A DNA stretch of 40,454 bases from an uncultured Eubacteriales bacterium (GCA_900317515.1 ONHA01000024.1:1-40454); one strand, 5' to 3'; counted from the stretch's first letter, positions 8,638-16,468 are shown. Notes: generated from the letters alone by a model not told the origin. Numbers and translations are program-made.

Positions 8638-9762
8638 GTGGAAAGATACATCGTACCCGCCGTCATACTGATCCTTGTGATCCTGATCTCTGCGGCGATC
8701 TCGCCCTACAACGCCCGCCGGGAGAGGATACATGAGTTCGCCGGCACCTATTTTGCCCACAGGGGGCTGCACGACCTTGCAAAGGGGATACCGGAGAACT
8801 CGATGGCCGCGTTTGAGCGCGCGGTCCTCTACGGCTACGGGATCGAGCTCGACGTCCGCATGACGGCGGACAACCAGTTCGCGGTCATGCACGACCGGAG
8901 CCTTAAGCGCGCCTGCGGCATTGAAAAAAACGTCGACGAGCTCTCCATGACCGAGCTTAAGGAGCTTACGCTCTTCGGGACGAACCAGACGATCCCGGTC
9001 TTCTATGAGGTCCTTAAGAAAGTGGCCGGCAAAGTGCCGCTCCTCATCGAGGTCAAGTGCGAGAACGGTCTTGATTATAAGGAGATCGTGCGGGAGCTTA
9101 CCTTCTATCTCGACAGCTACGACGGGAAGGTCCTTATCGAATCCTTCCATCCGGGGATCCTCATGATGCTGAAGCGGGAGAGGCCGCAGTATCTCCGCGG
9201 CCAGCTCTCCGAGCGCTTCCGGGGGGAGCCGCTCTGGATGAAGCTGTTTGCGTCTTTCATTTTCAACTTCCTCGCAAAGCCGGATTTCATCTCCTACAGG
9301 ATCAGCGATTCCGGGTTCCTGGGCTTTGTGCTCCAGAGATGGGTCTACAAAGCCTTTGCCGCCGGCTGGACGCTCACGGATACGGCGACGGAGGAGGAGC
9401 AGAGAGGAAATTTCGATTTCTATATATTTGAAGGCTTTCTGCCGAAGAAGAAAGAGGAAGTGAAAGCCGGGAAGGCGAGGAAGATGAGCGGATTTGTGAG
9501 AAAGCATATCATCGTGAGCGGCGAGGTGCAGGGCGTGGGGTTCCGCTATCACGCCTCCTACGCGGCTCAGCGCTACGGAGTGACCGGGTGGGTGAAGAAC
9601 TTATATGACGGGCGCGTCGAGCTCGAGGTCCAGGGGACCGAGGAGACGATTGACCTCATGTTCGCGTCGATCGAGGCCCAGCGCTTTGTCGAGATCCGCG
9701 ACCGGGAGGTCCGGAGCCTGCCGACGGATCCCCATGAGTACGAATTTAAGATCCGATATTAA
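8638..9762 (+). CDS. membrane-anchored glycerophosphodiester phosphodiesterase fused to acylphosphatase
   Basis: 374 residues with two enzyme domains. After one N-terminal membrane helix (about 4-22), residues 35-270 are a GDPD domain: AHRGLHD, then PENSMAAF, IELDVRMTADNQFAVMHD, LIEVKCENG and a late GWTLTD strand. They supply the His, Glu and Asp metal ligands and general acid/base His of the family, which cleaves glycerophosphodiesters to glycerol-3-phosphate and an alcohol. Residues 283-374 are a complete acylphosphatase: VSGEVQGVGFRY holds the phosphate-binding loop and catalytic Arg, and VTGWVKNLYDGRVE the catalytic Asn. A Lys-rich linker joins them. The GTG start has GGAGG at good spacing. 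An internal ATG at 9484 might also give free acylphosphatase. The membrane anchor would leave the acylphosphatase on the same face as the GDPD. Confidence 0.88.
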   Translation: MERYIVPAVILILVILISAAISPYNARRERIHEFAGTYFAHRGLHDLAKGIPENSMAAFERAVLYGYGIELDVRMTADNQFAVMHDRSLKRACGIEKNVDELSMTELKELTLFGTNQTIPVFYEVLKKVAGKVPLLIEVKCENGLDYKEIVRELTFYLDSYDGKVLIESFHPGILMMLKRERPQYLRGQLSERFRGEPLWMKLFASFIFNFLAKPDFISYRISDSGFLGFVLQRWVYKAFAAGWTLTDTATEEEQRGNFDFYIFEGFLPKKKEEVKAGKARKMSGFVRKHIIVSGEVQGVGFRYHASYAAQRYGVTGWVKNLYDGRVELEVQGTEETIDLMFASIEAQRFVEIRDREVRSLPTDPHEYEFKIRY

Positions 9763-9771
9763 ATAATCTGC

Positions 9772-9800
9772 TTGACTTGAAAAAAAGACTGTGTTAATAT
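9772..9800 (+). promoter_or_regulatory. promoter of the rpmG-secE-nusG-rplKA operon
   Basis: TTGACT (9772-9777), a 17-base spacer and TAATAT (9795-9800). It gives a leader of about 155 bases before rpmG. Confidence 0.85.
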
Positions 9801-9875
9801 TCTTAGGCGACTATTCGCAAGTCTTTTTTTTGTGTGTGAAAACGCGCAAGAAGACTTAAGTAACATTCATTGGAT

Positions 9876-9932
9876 CTGTTCGTCTTCCCGCTCTCGGAGT
9901 ATTTCTCGCAGCCCCGTCGGGCTTTCGAACAG
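9876..9932 (+). promoter_or_regulatory. structured leader of rpmG-secE-nusG
   Basis: CTGTTCG (9876-9882) pairs with CGAACAG (9926-9932) to close a domain that contains a small AGCCC/GGGCT hairpin (9910-9914 with 9919-9923). It sits in the long 5' leader between the promoter and the L33 start. I do not recognise a known ribosomal-protein leader here; a regulatory role is inference. Confidence 0.4.
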
Positions 9933-9963
9933 GGACACAAGATTATCATTGGAGGTGAAAACC

Positions 9964-10113
9964 GTGCGTACAAGGATAACTTTGGCCTGCACAGAATGCA
10001 AGCAGCGTAACTACAATACCAAGAAGGATAAGAAAGAACATCCGGAGAGGCTGGAGACGAAGAAATACTGCAAATTCTGCCGCAAGCACACCCTGCACAA
10101 AGAGACGAAATAA
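9964..10113 (+). CDS. rpmG: 50S ribosomal protein L33
   Basis: 49 residues, the normal length of bacterial L33. The start is GTG after a TGGAGG site. The protein begins [12 protein letters not shown] and has two CxxC pairs, ACTEC and YCKFC. These form the zinc ribbon of the zinc-binding form, and [16 protein letters not shown] is the usual middle section. It sits upstream of secE, the usual Gram-positive order rpmG-secE-nusG. Confidence 0.97.
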   Translation: MRTRITLACTECKQRNYNTKKDKKEHPERLETKKYCKFCRKHTLHKETK

Positions 10114-10130
10114 GGGGTAGGAAGAGCAAT

Positions 10131-10340
10131 ATGGCAGATAATGAGAAGAAAACCCCTGCGAAGAAGGAAAGCTTTTTCGCCGGCGTGAAGAAAGAATGGA
10201 ATAAGATCATCTGGCCGACCAGGGATGATCTTGTCAAGCAGACCGCGGTGGTGGTTTTTGTCTCGATCATTATGGGCGCGATCATCACTGTCGCGGACAG
10301 CGCAGCTCTGCAGCTTGTGAATTGGCTCATGTCTCTGTGA
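10131..10340 (+). CDS. secE: protein translocase subunit SecE
   Basis: Small single-helix subunit that clamps SecY in the SecYEG channel. The 69 residues have a basic N-terminus, then FFAGVKKEWNKIIWPTRDDLVKQT, the conserved amphipathic stretch with W-P-x-R before the membrane helix, and one membrane segment to the C-terminus. AGGAAG precedes the start. It lies 17 bases after rpmG and 29 before nusG, in the standard order. Confidence 0.97.
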   Translation: MADNEKKTPAKKESFFAGVKKEWNKIIWPTRDDLVKQTAVVVFVSIIMGAIITVADSAALQLVNWLMSL

Positions 10341-10369
10341 CGGCCAGCTCATTTTCGAAGAGGTGAACG

Positions 10370-10912
10370 ATGGCAGAAATTAACTGGTATGTTGTACATA
10401 CTTATTCGGGATATGAGAATAAGGTTAAGGCGAACATCGAGAAGACGATCGAGAACAGACATCTTGAAAATGAAATTCTCGAAGTCCGGGTCCCCATGGA
10501 AAACGTCAAGGAGACCAAAAACGGTGTGACGCGCGAGACGCAGAAGAAGCTTTTTCCCGGATACGTTCTGGTCAATATGGAAATGAACGACGACACCTGG
10601 TATGTCGTGCGCAACACGCGCGGCGTCACGGGCTTCGTAGGACCGGGAAGCAAACCGGTTCCGCTCACGGAAAGCGAGATCCGTGCGCTCGGTATGGGCA
10701 GCGGTGACGAGCCGGCAGCGGAGACAAAGACGAAGGTCATTTTCGACTGCGAGAAGGGCGATACGGTTGTCGTTACAGCCGGCGCCTGGGAGGGAACGGT
10801 CGGCAATGTCACGGCGGTCAACACGCAGAAGCAGACCGTCACGATCAATGTCGAACTTTTCGGACGCGAGACTCCGGTCGAGATCAGTTATTCCGAGGTG
10901 AAAAAGCGCTGA
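10370..10912 (+). CDS. nusG: transcription termination/antitermination factor NusG
   Basis: 180 residues. The N-terminal NGN domain starts INWYVVHTYSGYENKVKANIE, contains the family block KKLFPGYVLVNMEM and TRGVTGFVG, and binds the RNA polymerase clamp. The C-terminal KOW domain (about 125-180) carries FDCEKGDTVVVTAGAWEGTVGNVTAVN and ends VEISYSEVKKR. GAGGTG precedes the ATG. It is followed directly by an L1-type operator motif and rplK. Confidence 0.97.
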   Translation: MAEINWYVVHTYSGYENKVKANIEKTIENRHLENEILEVRVPMENVKETKNGVTRETQKKLFPGYVLVNMEMNDDTWYVVRNTRGVTGFVGPGSKPVPLTESEIRALGMGSGDEPAAETKTKVIFDCEKGDTVVVTAGAWEGTVGNVTAVNTQKQTVTINVELFGRETPVEISYSEVKKR

Positions 10913-10915
10913 GGA

Positions 10916-10946
10916 GTGGAAGGGGGAGACCCCCGTTATTAACCAC
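10916..10946 (+). promoter_or_regulatory. L1-binding-type operator before rplK
   Basis: GTGGAAG then a GGGGG/CCCCC hairpin then an AT-rich stretch and CCAC, just before the rplK ribosome site. The GTGG...CCAC closing stem with an internal purine-rich loop is the pattern of the L1 site on L11-operon mRNA, which mimics the 23S rRNA site. A second copy lies at 11396-11425. Feedback repression by L1 is family knowledge, not shown here. Confidence 0.65.
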
Positions 10947-10963
10947 ATAAGGAGGAAACAAAG

Positions 10964-11392
10964 ATGGCAAAGAAAGTAACAGGCTACATTAAGCTTCAGA
11001 TCCAGGCCGGCAAGGCAACTCCGGCTCCGCCTGTAGGTCCGGCTCTCGGACAGCACGGCGTCAACATCATGGACTTCACAAAGCAGTTCAATGCCCGCAC
11101 GGCTCAGATGGGCGATTACATCATTCCGGTCGTCATCACCGTCTATGCAGACAGAAGCTTTACCTTTATTACAAAGACCCCGCCGGCACCGGTCCTCATC
11201 AAGAAGGCCCTGAACCTCTCTTCGGGTTCCGGCGAACCGAACAAGAAGAAAGTCGCAACGATCACCAAGGCTCAGGTCCGCGAGATCGCTGAGCGCAAGA
11301 TGCCGGATCTCAACGCAGCCAACATCGAGGCTGCCATGAGCATTATCGAAGGCACCTGCCGCAGCATGGGCGTTGTTGTAGCTGAAGACTGA
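10964..11392 (+). CDS. rplK: 50S ribosomal protein L11
   Basis: 142 residues, normal length. The N-terminal domain reads [34 protein letters not shown] with the proline-rich loop that contacts the GTPase-associated centre and thiopeptide antibiotics. The C-terminal RNA-binding domain contains [15 protein letters not shown] and ends with the GTCRSMGV block that packs on 23S rRNA helices 43/44. AGGAGG precedes the start. It is cotranscribed with nusG and rplA. Confidence 0.98.
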   Translation: MAKKVTGYIKLQIQAGKATPAPPVGPALGQHGVNIMDFTKQFNARTAQMGDYIIPVVITVYADRSFTFITKTPPAPVLIKKALNLSSGSGEPNKKKVATITKAQVREIAERKMPDLNAANIEAAMSIIEGTCRSMGVVVAED

Positions 11393-11395
11393 AGC

Positions 11396-11425
11396 GTGGA
11401 AGGACTAAACATCCGATAAGACCAC
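11396..11425 (+). promoter_or_regulatory. second L1-binding-type operator, before rplA
   Basis: GTGGAAGGAC...ATCCGATAAGACCAC, with the GTGG/CCAC closing pair and an inner GGA/TCC stem, sits between the rplK stop and the rplA ribosome site. It parallels the motif before rplK. Confidence 0.6.
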
Positions 11426-11440
11426 AAGGAGGAATAGAAT

Positions 11441-12130
11441 ATGAAACACGGCAAGAAATATGCAGAAGCTGTGAAAGTTTACGATCGTCAGAATCTCTAC
11501 GATCTTGAAGAAGCCTGCGCAGTTGTCAAGAAGACCGCTGTCGCAAAATTTGATGAGACCATCGAGGCTCACATCCGCACGGGCTGCGACGGCCGCCATG
11601 CCGACCAGCAGGTCCGCGGCGCCGTTGTTCTTCCGCACGGCACCGGCAAGACCGTCCGCGTCCTCGTATTTGCCAAGAGCGCGAAGGCCGATGAGGCCCG
11701 CGAGGCAGGCGCTGACTATGTCGGCGAGATGGATCTCGTTGAGAAGATCCAGAAGCAGAACTGGTTCGAGTTCGACGTTGTCGTCGCTACTCCGGACATG
11801 ATGGGCGTTGTCGGCCGTCTCGGCCGCGTCCTCGGCCCGAAAGGCCTCATGCCGAACCCGAAGGCCGGTACAGTCACCATGGATGTCGCCAAGGCAGTCA
11901 AGGAGATCAAAGCCGGTAAGATCGAGTATCGTCTCGACAAGAGCAACATCATCCATGTTCCGGTAGGCAAGGCTTCCTTCACCGAGGCTCAGCTTTTCGA
12001 GAACACCAAGACTCTGCTTGACCAGCTCATCAAGGTTCGCCCGAGCACGGTCAAGGGTCAGTACCTCCGCAGCATCACGCTTGCGGCCACCATGGGCCCG
12101 GGCGTCAAGGTCAATCCGGTCAAGCTTTGA
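11441..12130 (+). CDS. rplA: 50S ribosomal protein L1
   Basis: 229 residues, the usual length. It has the two-domain L1 layout: [26 protein letters not shown] at the N-terminus, the inserted domain with [32 protein letters not shown]-type loop (the most conserved L1 block), and the C-terminal return ending [23 protein letters not shown]1 forms the mobile stalk at the ribosomal E site and represses its own operon. AGGAGG precedes the ATG. The next gene has its own promoter. Confidence 0.98.
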   Translation: MKHGKKYAEAVKVYDRQNLYDLEEACAVVKKTAVAKFDETIEAHIRTGCDGRHADQQVRGAVVLPHGTGKTVRVLVFAKSAKADEAREAGADYVGEMDLVEKIQKQNWFEFDVVVATPDMMGVVGRLGRVLGPKGLMPNPKAGTVTMDVAKAVKEIKAGKIEYRLDKSNIIHVPVGKASFTEAQLFENTKTLLDQLIKVRPSTVKGQYLRSITLAATMGPGVKVNPVKL

Positions 12131-12140
12131 TAATCATCCC

Positions 12141-12169
12141 TTGACAATGTGATTGCACCATGCTAATAT
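12141..12169 (+). promoter_or_regulatory. promoter of rplJL
   Basis: Perfect TTGACA (12141-12146), a 17-base spacer and TAATAT (12164-12169), placed 10 bases after the rplA stop. Confidence 0.9.
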
Positions 12170-12175
12170 AACAAG

Positions 12176-12296
12176 GCATCATACCGAAGACAGCTGGTGT
12201 CCTTAAAGGACGTAAGCTACGCCGCCAGCCGAGGGAATGATTTTTCATGTGAGAGATCGTATATCCCTGTGTCTTTGGATGCAGGGATATTTCTTT
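12176..12296 (+). promoter_or_regulatory. L10 leader with attenuator hairpin
   Basis: The leader contains GAAGACAGCTGGTG, then TTAAAGGACG and GCCAGCCGAGG, the spaced blocks of the Firmicute L10 leader bound by the L10(L12)4 complex. It is followed by a 9-bp stem (12261-12269 with 12282-12290) and a U-rich tract, a terminator that excess L10 would favour. Position directly upstream of rplJL agrees. Confidence 0.85.
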
Positions 12297-12342
12297 ATTC
12301 CGGTTAGATGCGCAAATATTCTAAGAAGGAGGATAGAAGCAC

Positions 12343-12861
12343 ATGGCAAAAGTAGAACTGAAACAGCCGATCGTTGCTGAGATCGCCGACCATTTAAACG
12401 GCGCACAGGCAGCAGTGATCGTCAAGTATCACGGCATCACAGTCGCTCAGGACACAGCGATGAGAAAAGAGCTGCGTGAGAACGGCGTCGTTTATAAGGT
12501 ATACAAGAACACCCTTATGAAGCGCGCATTCGAAGGCACAGACTTCGCTCAGCTCGATTCCCATCTTGAAGGCCCGAACGCGATCGCCATCTCCAAGGAT
12601 GACGCAGTCGCTCCGGCAAGACTCCTGGCCAAGTATGTCAAGGATATCAAGGCGATGGAATTCGTCGGCGCTGTCGCTGAAGGCAAATATTACACCGCAG
12701 AAGAGTGCGCGGAGCTCGCAAAGGTTCCGACCAGAGAAGTTCTTCTCGGCAGACTCTTCGGCAGCATGCAGTCCCCGATCGCAAACTTCGCCCGCGTTAT
12801 CAAGCAGATCGCGGAGAAGGACGGCGAGCCGGCGGCAGCCGAAGCTCCGGCAGAGGCATAA
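12343..12861 (+). CDS. rplJ: 50S ribosomal protein L10
   Basis: 172 residues. VELKQPIVAEIADHLNGAQAAVIVKYHGITVAQDTAMRKELRENGVVYKVYKNTLMKRA is the conserved rRNA-binding half. The C-terminal helix that carries L7/L12 dimers follows and ends in an acidic, Ala-rich tail. AGGAGG precedes the ATG. L10 is also the regulator that binds the leader just upstream. rplL follows after 87 bases that hold a GCCGCTT/AAGCGGC hairpin. Confidence 0.97.
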   Translation: MAKVELKQPIVAEIADHLNGAQAAVIVKYHGITVAQDTAMRKELRENGVVYKVYKNTLMKRAFEGTDFAQLDSHLEGPNAIAISKDDAVAPARLLAKYVKDIKAMEFVGAVAEGKYYTAEECAELAKVPTREVLLGRLFGSMQSPIANFARVIKQIAEKDGEPAAAEAPAEA

Positions 12862-12894
12862 GGTTTTCATTTTCAGGAAAAACCGTTTCAATGA

Positions 12895-12911
12895 GCCGCT
12901 TGCGAAGCGGC
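12895..12911 (+). other. intercistronic hairpin between rplJ and rplL
   Basis: A 7-bp perfect stem GCCGCTT/AAGCGGC with a 3-base loop and no U-run. A likely role is to separate mRNA stability or translation of rplJ and the more abundant rplL; this is inference. Confidence 0.45.
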
Positions 12912-12948
12912 AGCATGATTTATCAAATATTTAATGGAGGATATTACA

Positions 12949-13326
12949 ATGGCTAAATTAAGCACAGCTGAATTTATCGAAGCTTTAAAAGAGCTCACTG
13001 TTATGGAACTCAATGATCTGGTCAAGGCTTGCGAAGCGGAGTTTGGTGTTTCCGCAGCTGCAGGTGTTGTCGTTGCAGGCCCGGCCGCTGACGCTGCTCC
13101 GGCTGAGGAAGAGAAGACCGAGTTTGATGTCGAGCTCACCGAGATCGGCGCATCCAAGGTTAAGGTCATCAAGGTTGTCCGTGAAGCTACAGGTCTCGGC
13201 CTGAAGGAAGCTAAGGACCTCGTCGATGCAGCTCCGAAGGTCATCAAGGAAGCTATGATGAAGGAAGAGGCTGAGGAGCTCAAGAAGAAACTTGAGGAAG
13301 CCGGCGCTAAGGTTACCCTTAAATAA
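12949..13326 (+). CDS. rplL: 50S ribosomal protein L7/L12
   Basis: 125 residues. The N-terminal dimerisation helices ([25 protein letters not shown]) lead to an Ala-rich hinge and a C-terminal domain with [46 protein letters not shown]-type sequence, which recruits translation GTPases. The ATG at 12949 has GGAGG; the in-frame ATG at 12934 overlaps that ribosome site. A strong terminator follows at once, and neither rpoB nor rpoC is present downstream. Confidence 0.98.
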   Translation: MAKLSTAEFIEALKELTVMELNDLVKACEAEFGVSAAAGVVVAGPAADAAPAEEEKTEFDVELTEIGASKVKVIKVVREATGLGLKEAKDLVDAAPKVIKEAMMKEEAEELKKKLEEAGAKVTLK

Positions 13327-13345
13327 TCTAAAAGCGAACAAAGAA

Positions 13346-13373
13346 AAGGAACCGGGAGACCGGTTCCTTTTTT
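13346..13373 (+). terminator. terminator after rplL
   Basis: A 10-bp perfect stem (13346-13355 with 13360-13369), GAGA loop and T-run, 20 bases after the rplL stop. It closes the ribosomal cluster. Confidence 0.92.
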
Positions 13374-13398
13374 GTGTCTTTTGAATTAAAAAATGAAA

Positions 13399-14025
13399 TC
13401 AGCTGACGACGACGGTCAGTGTCTTCGGGTCGGAAATGTAGCCGTTTGTATCTTTCGCCTGCAGAGCGATCTGATAGGTTCCGGGAACGGATGTATCAAC
13501 TTCGCCGATGACAGATGTGTTGTCGATGATGTTCACGCCGGAGGCATCGACGGCCTCGGAGACGTAGTCGAGAGGATCGAAGACGGTGTCCTTTGCCACC
13601 ATCACGGAGTCGGCTTCAAGGATCAGGACGGGGCGGTTGAGCGTCACCGGGACATTTACGGTGATGGAGACCGGCTCTTTGTCCTTATCCCCCTGGACGC
13701 TGAAGGTGCAGACGGCGATACGCTCGTCGCGCTTGTCGCTCTCAGCCTCAAAGACGATCCGGTCGGTGATGTCGTTGCCGTCCGCGTCGACCGCCTTGAC
13801 ACTGCCGGCTTCGATCAGCTTTTTCCCGAGATTGGGAAGATCGAGGTCGGTGACGGCGGGAAAGCGTGACGGGAGAGAGAGCGTTGTTCCGATCCCGGCG
13901 GCAGATCCGATCTGTTCGGTGGCCTCTCCGGGCAGGTTATAGTCGAGTGCAAGGAGCAGTATGAGATTTGCGACTGCCACAACGGAGATGACGACCTTCA
14001 GAAAACGAGTTATAAATGTATTCAT
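13399..14025 (-). CDS. membrane-anchored Ig-like (DUF5011-type) protein
   Basis: 208 residues of unknown function. One N-terminal membrane anchor or uncleaved signal (about residues 8-27, LKVVISVVAVANLILLLALD) precedes an extracellular region. The last 80 residues form a bacterial Ig-like fold: VMVAKDTVFDPLDYV, then GEVDTSVPGTYQIALQAKDTNG and a final TLTVVVS strand, the usual pattern of DUF5011/HYR-like cell-surface repeats. The middle (about 75-125) may be a second, weaker copy. GGGGAAA lies before the ATG at 14025, and a TATAAT -10 lies at 14056-14061 on the minus strand with a poor -35. It stands alone between the ribosomal cluster and the divergent phosphatase gene. Confidence 0.65.
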   Translation of the reverse strand: MNTFITRFLKVVISVVAVANLILLLALDYNLPGEATEQIGSAAGIGTTLSLPSRFPAVTDLDLPNLGKKLIEAGSVKAVDADGNDITDRIVFEAESDKRDERIAVCTFSVQGDKDKEPVSITVNVPVTLNRPVLILEADSVMVAKDTVFDPLDYVSEAVDASGVNIIDNTSVIGEVDTSVPGTYQIALQAKDTNGYISDPKTLTVVVS

Positions 14026-14160
14026 AATGTTTCCCCATGGTTTTTATTTTCGTGTATTATAACACAGTGGGAGATTTTAGGAAAGAATATATTATATTGA
14101 ACTTTCGCAAATTCCATTTCTGTGGTATTATCGTAAGCGTACTACAGTGACGGAGGTTCT

Positions 14161-14937
14161 ATGCACATGCTGGATATGCATCTGCACATCCTTCCCGGTG
14201 TGGATGACGGCTCTTACAGCGAGGAGTTATCCCTCGAGATGGCGGAAATAGCCCTGAATTCGGGGATCGACTGCGTCATCGCCACACCGCATGCGAATCA
14301 GATGGGAAGATTCGAGAATTTCTATACGCCTGAATTCGCCGCAAGGTTCGACCGGTTCAGGGAGATCCTCGCGGAGAACAACCTTCCGCTTACGGTACTC
14401 CCGGGGATGGAGATCATGGCCTCGAATGACATGGCGGAGAAAATAAAGGACGGGCGCCTTATCGGCCTTAACGGTACGGACCGCTACCTCATAGAGTTTC
14501 CGTTTCATGCGGATCTTGCCTGGATCAATGACCGGATAAACGATGTGACGGCCCTGGGCAAAACGCCTGTCATCGCCCATGCGGAGCGCTTTGACTGTGT
14601 GAAGACCGATCCCGACGTCACGGGCGACTGGATCGGGATGGGCGCCATCATACAGGTGAACCGGGGGAGCCTCTTCGGCCGGTTCGGGAGGGGTTCATTT
14701 TCCGCAGCGGATTACCTCCTCGGCGAAGACCTGGTCGATCTCATCGCATCGGACGCGCACGGCGTCGAGTGGCGGGCACCGTTTCTTATGGACGCGTTCG
14801 ATGAGATCGCGGCCCGATTCGGGATCGAACGTGCGAGAAGGCTGCTTGAAATAAACCCCACGGCAATCGCGGAGGGGACGGATATAATACGAGAAAAAAC
14901 CGTTAGAAAATCCCGCACCGGCTTTGTGTGGGATTGA
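14161..14937 (+). CDS. PHP-type tyrosine-protein phosphatase (CpsB/YwqE-like)
   Basis: 258 residues of the PHP metallo-phosphatase family that removes phosphate from the tyrosine-rich tails of capsule-synthesis kinases. Metal ligands are visible in order: DMHLHILPGVDDGS at the N-terminus, ATPH (residues about 40-43), GMEI, IAHAERF and ASDAHG near the C-terminus. GGAGG precedes the ATG at 14161. It is followed 20 bases later by a Wzz-like membrane protein, the usual partner type in exopolysaccharide operons. No bacterial tyrosine kinase (CpsD/YwqD) or glycosyltransferase is in the window, so its substrate here is not evident. Confidence 0.9.
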   Translation: MHMLDMHLHILPGVDDGSYSEELSLEMAEIALNSGIDCVIATPHANQMGRFENFYTPEFAARFDRFREILAENNLPLTVLPGMEIMASNDMAEKIKDGRLIGLNGTDRYLIEFPFHADLAWINDRINDVTALGKTPVIAHAERFDCVKTDPDVTGDWIGMGAIIQVNRGSLFGRFGRGSFSAADYLLGEDLVDLIASDAHGVEWRAPFLMDAFDEIAARFGIERARRLLEINPTAIAEGTDIIREKTVRKSRTGFVWD

Positions 14938-14957
14938 AGAAAGAAGGATATGTCAAT

Positions 14958-16226
14958 ATGGCTGAAAATGTAAAGAAGAGCGGTACGGAGAGTTATCCCG
15001 TAACGACCGGCATCATAGGTGAGATCAAAAAATGGTACTGGGTGCTCCTGGCAATCCTGAGCCTTACGGCGACGGCTTTCTATGCGACGGCAAAGATCAC
15101 GTATAAGCCGGTCTACCAGTCCTACGCATCGCTGACGCCTTCCTTGAGGGACGCAGCGACGGCCGATACGATCGAGAAGCTCGCCGGGGAGCTCATGGAT
15201 AAGGCGAAGGACGGGCGGCTTGCGGAGGCCCTCGGGGAAACAGCAGCGGCGGACACCGATATCCGCTTTGTGGCGGACGGCCTCGATCTGGCCGTGAGCG
15301 TCAGGGCTGCCTCTCCCGAAGCATCCTACGAGACCCTGAGGGGGATCGCGGACAAGGGTGTCGAACTTCTGGACGAAAAACCGGATTATTCGCTGGTCCT
15401 GACAGCGGACAGCGGAATGCCGAAGACCGTGACGAATCCCCTGGATACAAGCGCGGCGGCAATGCGGGGGCTCCTTGTCGGCGCCGCACTTTCGATCGCA
15501 TTTCTTTTCCTCGCAATGATGTGGGATAAGAAGAGGGCGGCCGTACCTTCCGTGGAATCCGAGAGCGAACCTGCCTACGGGAGCATGGCTGAGGCGGCTC
15601 CGAAGACAGAGAATCCGCCTGTGCCCGAGTTTGCGATGAAGGCAGAACCTGTTTACGAACCTGTGCCCGCTCGCGAAACAGCGGCAGTGTCTGCACCGGA
15701 ACCGGTCATTGAGCCTGTGCCTGCACCGGTCATCGCGGAAACTCCTGCCATGGAGCCTGCCGCAGCCCCGGAGAAGTCCGGAAATGAAAAACCGGCGCAC
15801 ACCGTCGGCGTTCCGGCGGATCTTGCCAGATTTGCGTCGGCGCTCGGCGCTTCATTTATCGGAGCTTTGAAGATCCCCGATGAGGAGCCCGGGGAAGAGA
15901 CTTCCGGGCTTTCTGAGGTGACGGAGGTTTCGGCTCCCGCGGAGGAGGCTGTTTCTGTTCCGGTGGAGGAGGAAGTCGCTTACGCTCCTGCGGAGGAAGA
16001 AGTCGTTTCCGCTCCTGCGGAGGAGGAAGTCGTTTATGTTCCCGAAGAGGAGGAAGAGTCTCTTTCTGTCCCCGCTGAGGAAGAGGATGCCCGGGATGAG
16101 GCGCCTGAAACGTCTTCCGACAAGTCTGCCGATGACGAGGAATGGGATCCGGCGAAGACCACCCTCTCGAAGGAGATGTGGGAGATCGCCAAAGAGATGG
16201 GTATGCTGGACGATTTCCGGATCTGA
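14958..16226 (+). CDS. Wzz/YveK-like chain-length regulator with acidic repeat tail
   Basis: 422 residues. Two membrane helices (about 26-48 and 169-190) flank an outer domain of about 120 residues with a proline-containing stretch before the second helix, the layout of Wzz/CapA polysaccharide co-polymerases. The cytoplasmic C-terminal half is a low-complexity Pro/Ala/Glu region with tandem units such as APAEEEVVSAPAEEEVVYVP (about residues 325-375). It ends with WDPAKTTLSKEMWEIAKEMG, a short conserved-looking helix. This tail is not found in ordinary Wzz proteins and has no tyrosine cluster. The ATG at 14958 has AAGGA upstream. It is likely cotranscribed with the phosphatase. Confidence 0.6.
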   Translation: MAENVKKSGTESYPVTTGIIGEIKKWYWVLLAILSLTATAFYATAKITYKPVYQSYASLTPSLRDAATADTIEKLAGELMDKAKDGRLAEALGETAAADTDIRFVADGLDLAVSVRAASPEASYETLRGIADKGVELLDEKPDYSLVLTADSGMPKTVTNPLDTSAAAMRGLLVGAALSIAFLFLAMMWDKKRAAVPSVESESEPAYGSMAEAAPKTENPPVPEFAMKAEPVYEPVPARETAAVSAPEPVIEPVPAPVIAETPAMEPAAAPEKSGNEKPAHTVGVPADLARFASALGASFIGALKIPDEEPGEETSGLSEVTEVSAPAEEAVSVPVEEEVAYAPAEEEVVSAPAEEEVVYVPEEEEESLSVPAEEEDARDEAPETSSDKSADDEEWDPAKTTLSKEMWEIAKEMGMLDDFRI

Positions 16227-16328
16227 TGCAATGCGGCCGTTGTTTTGCAGGCGTTTTGTCCTGCAATCCGCTCGCTTTCGACGGATGCTGAACAGTTACA
16301 ATTTTTTGAAAAAATCCGAAAATTGTTG

Positions 16329-16357
16329 TTGACAGATCGAAGGAAATGGTGTAATAT
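16329..16357 (+). promoter_or_regulatory. promoter of tRNA-Gly
   Basis: Perfect TTGACA (16329-16334), a 17-base spacer and TAATAT (16352-16357), 26 bases before the mature tRNA. Confidence 0.9.
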
Positions 16358-16383
16358 AACTTTTGTCGCCGAAAGCGGCAAAT

Positions 16384-16455
16384 GCGCGAGTGGCTCAGCG
16401 GTGGAGCACCACCTTGCCAAGGTGGGGGTCGCGGGTTCGATCCCCGTCTCGCGCT
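16384..16455 (+). tRNA. tRNA-Gly (GCC)
   Basis: 72-base cloverleaf. The acceptor stem GCGCGAG pairs perfectly with CTCGCGC, followed by a U discriminator. The D arm is GCTCAGCGGTGGAGC, the anticodon loop TTGCCAA carries GCC, and the T loop is GGTTCGATCCCC. CCA is not encoded. Confidence 0.96.
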
Positions 16456-16468
16456 CTTTTCTTTTTAT

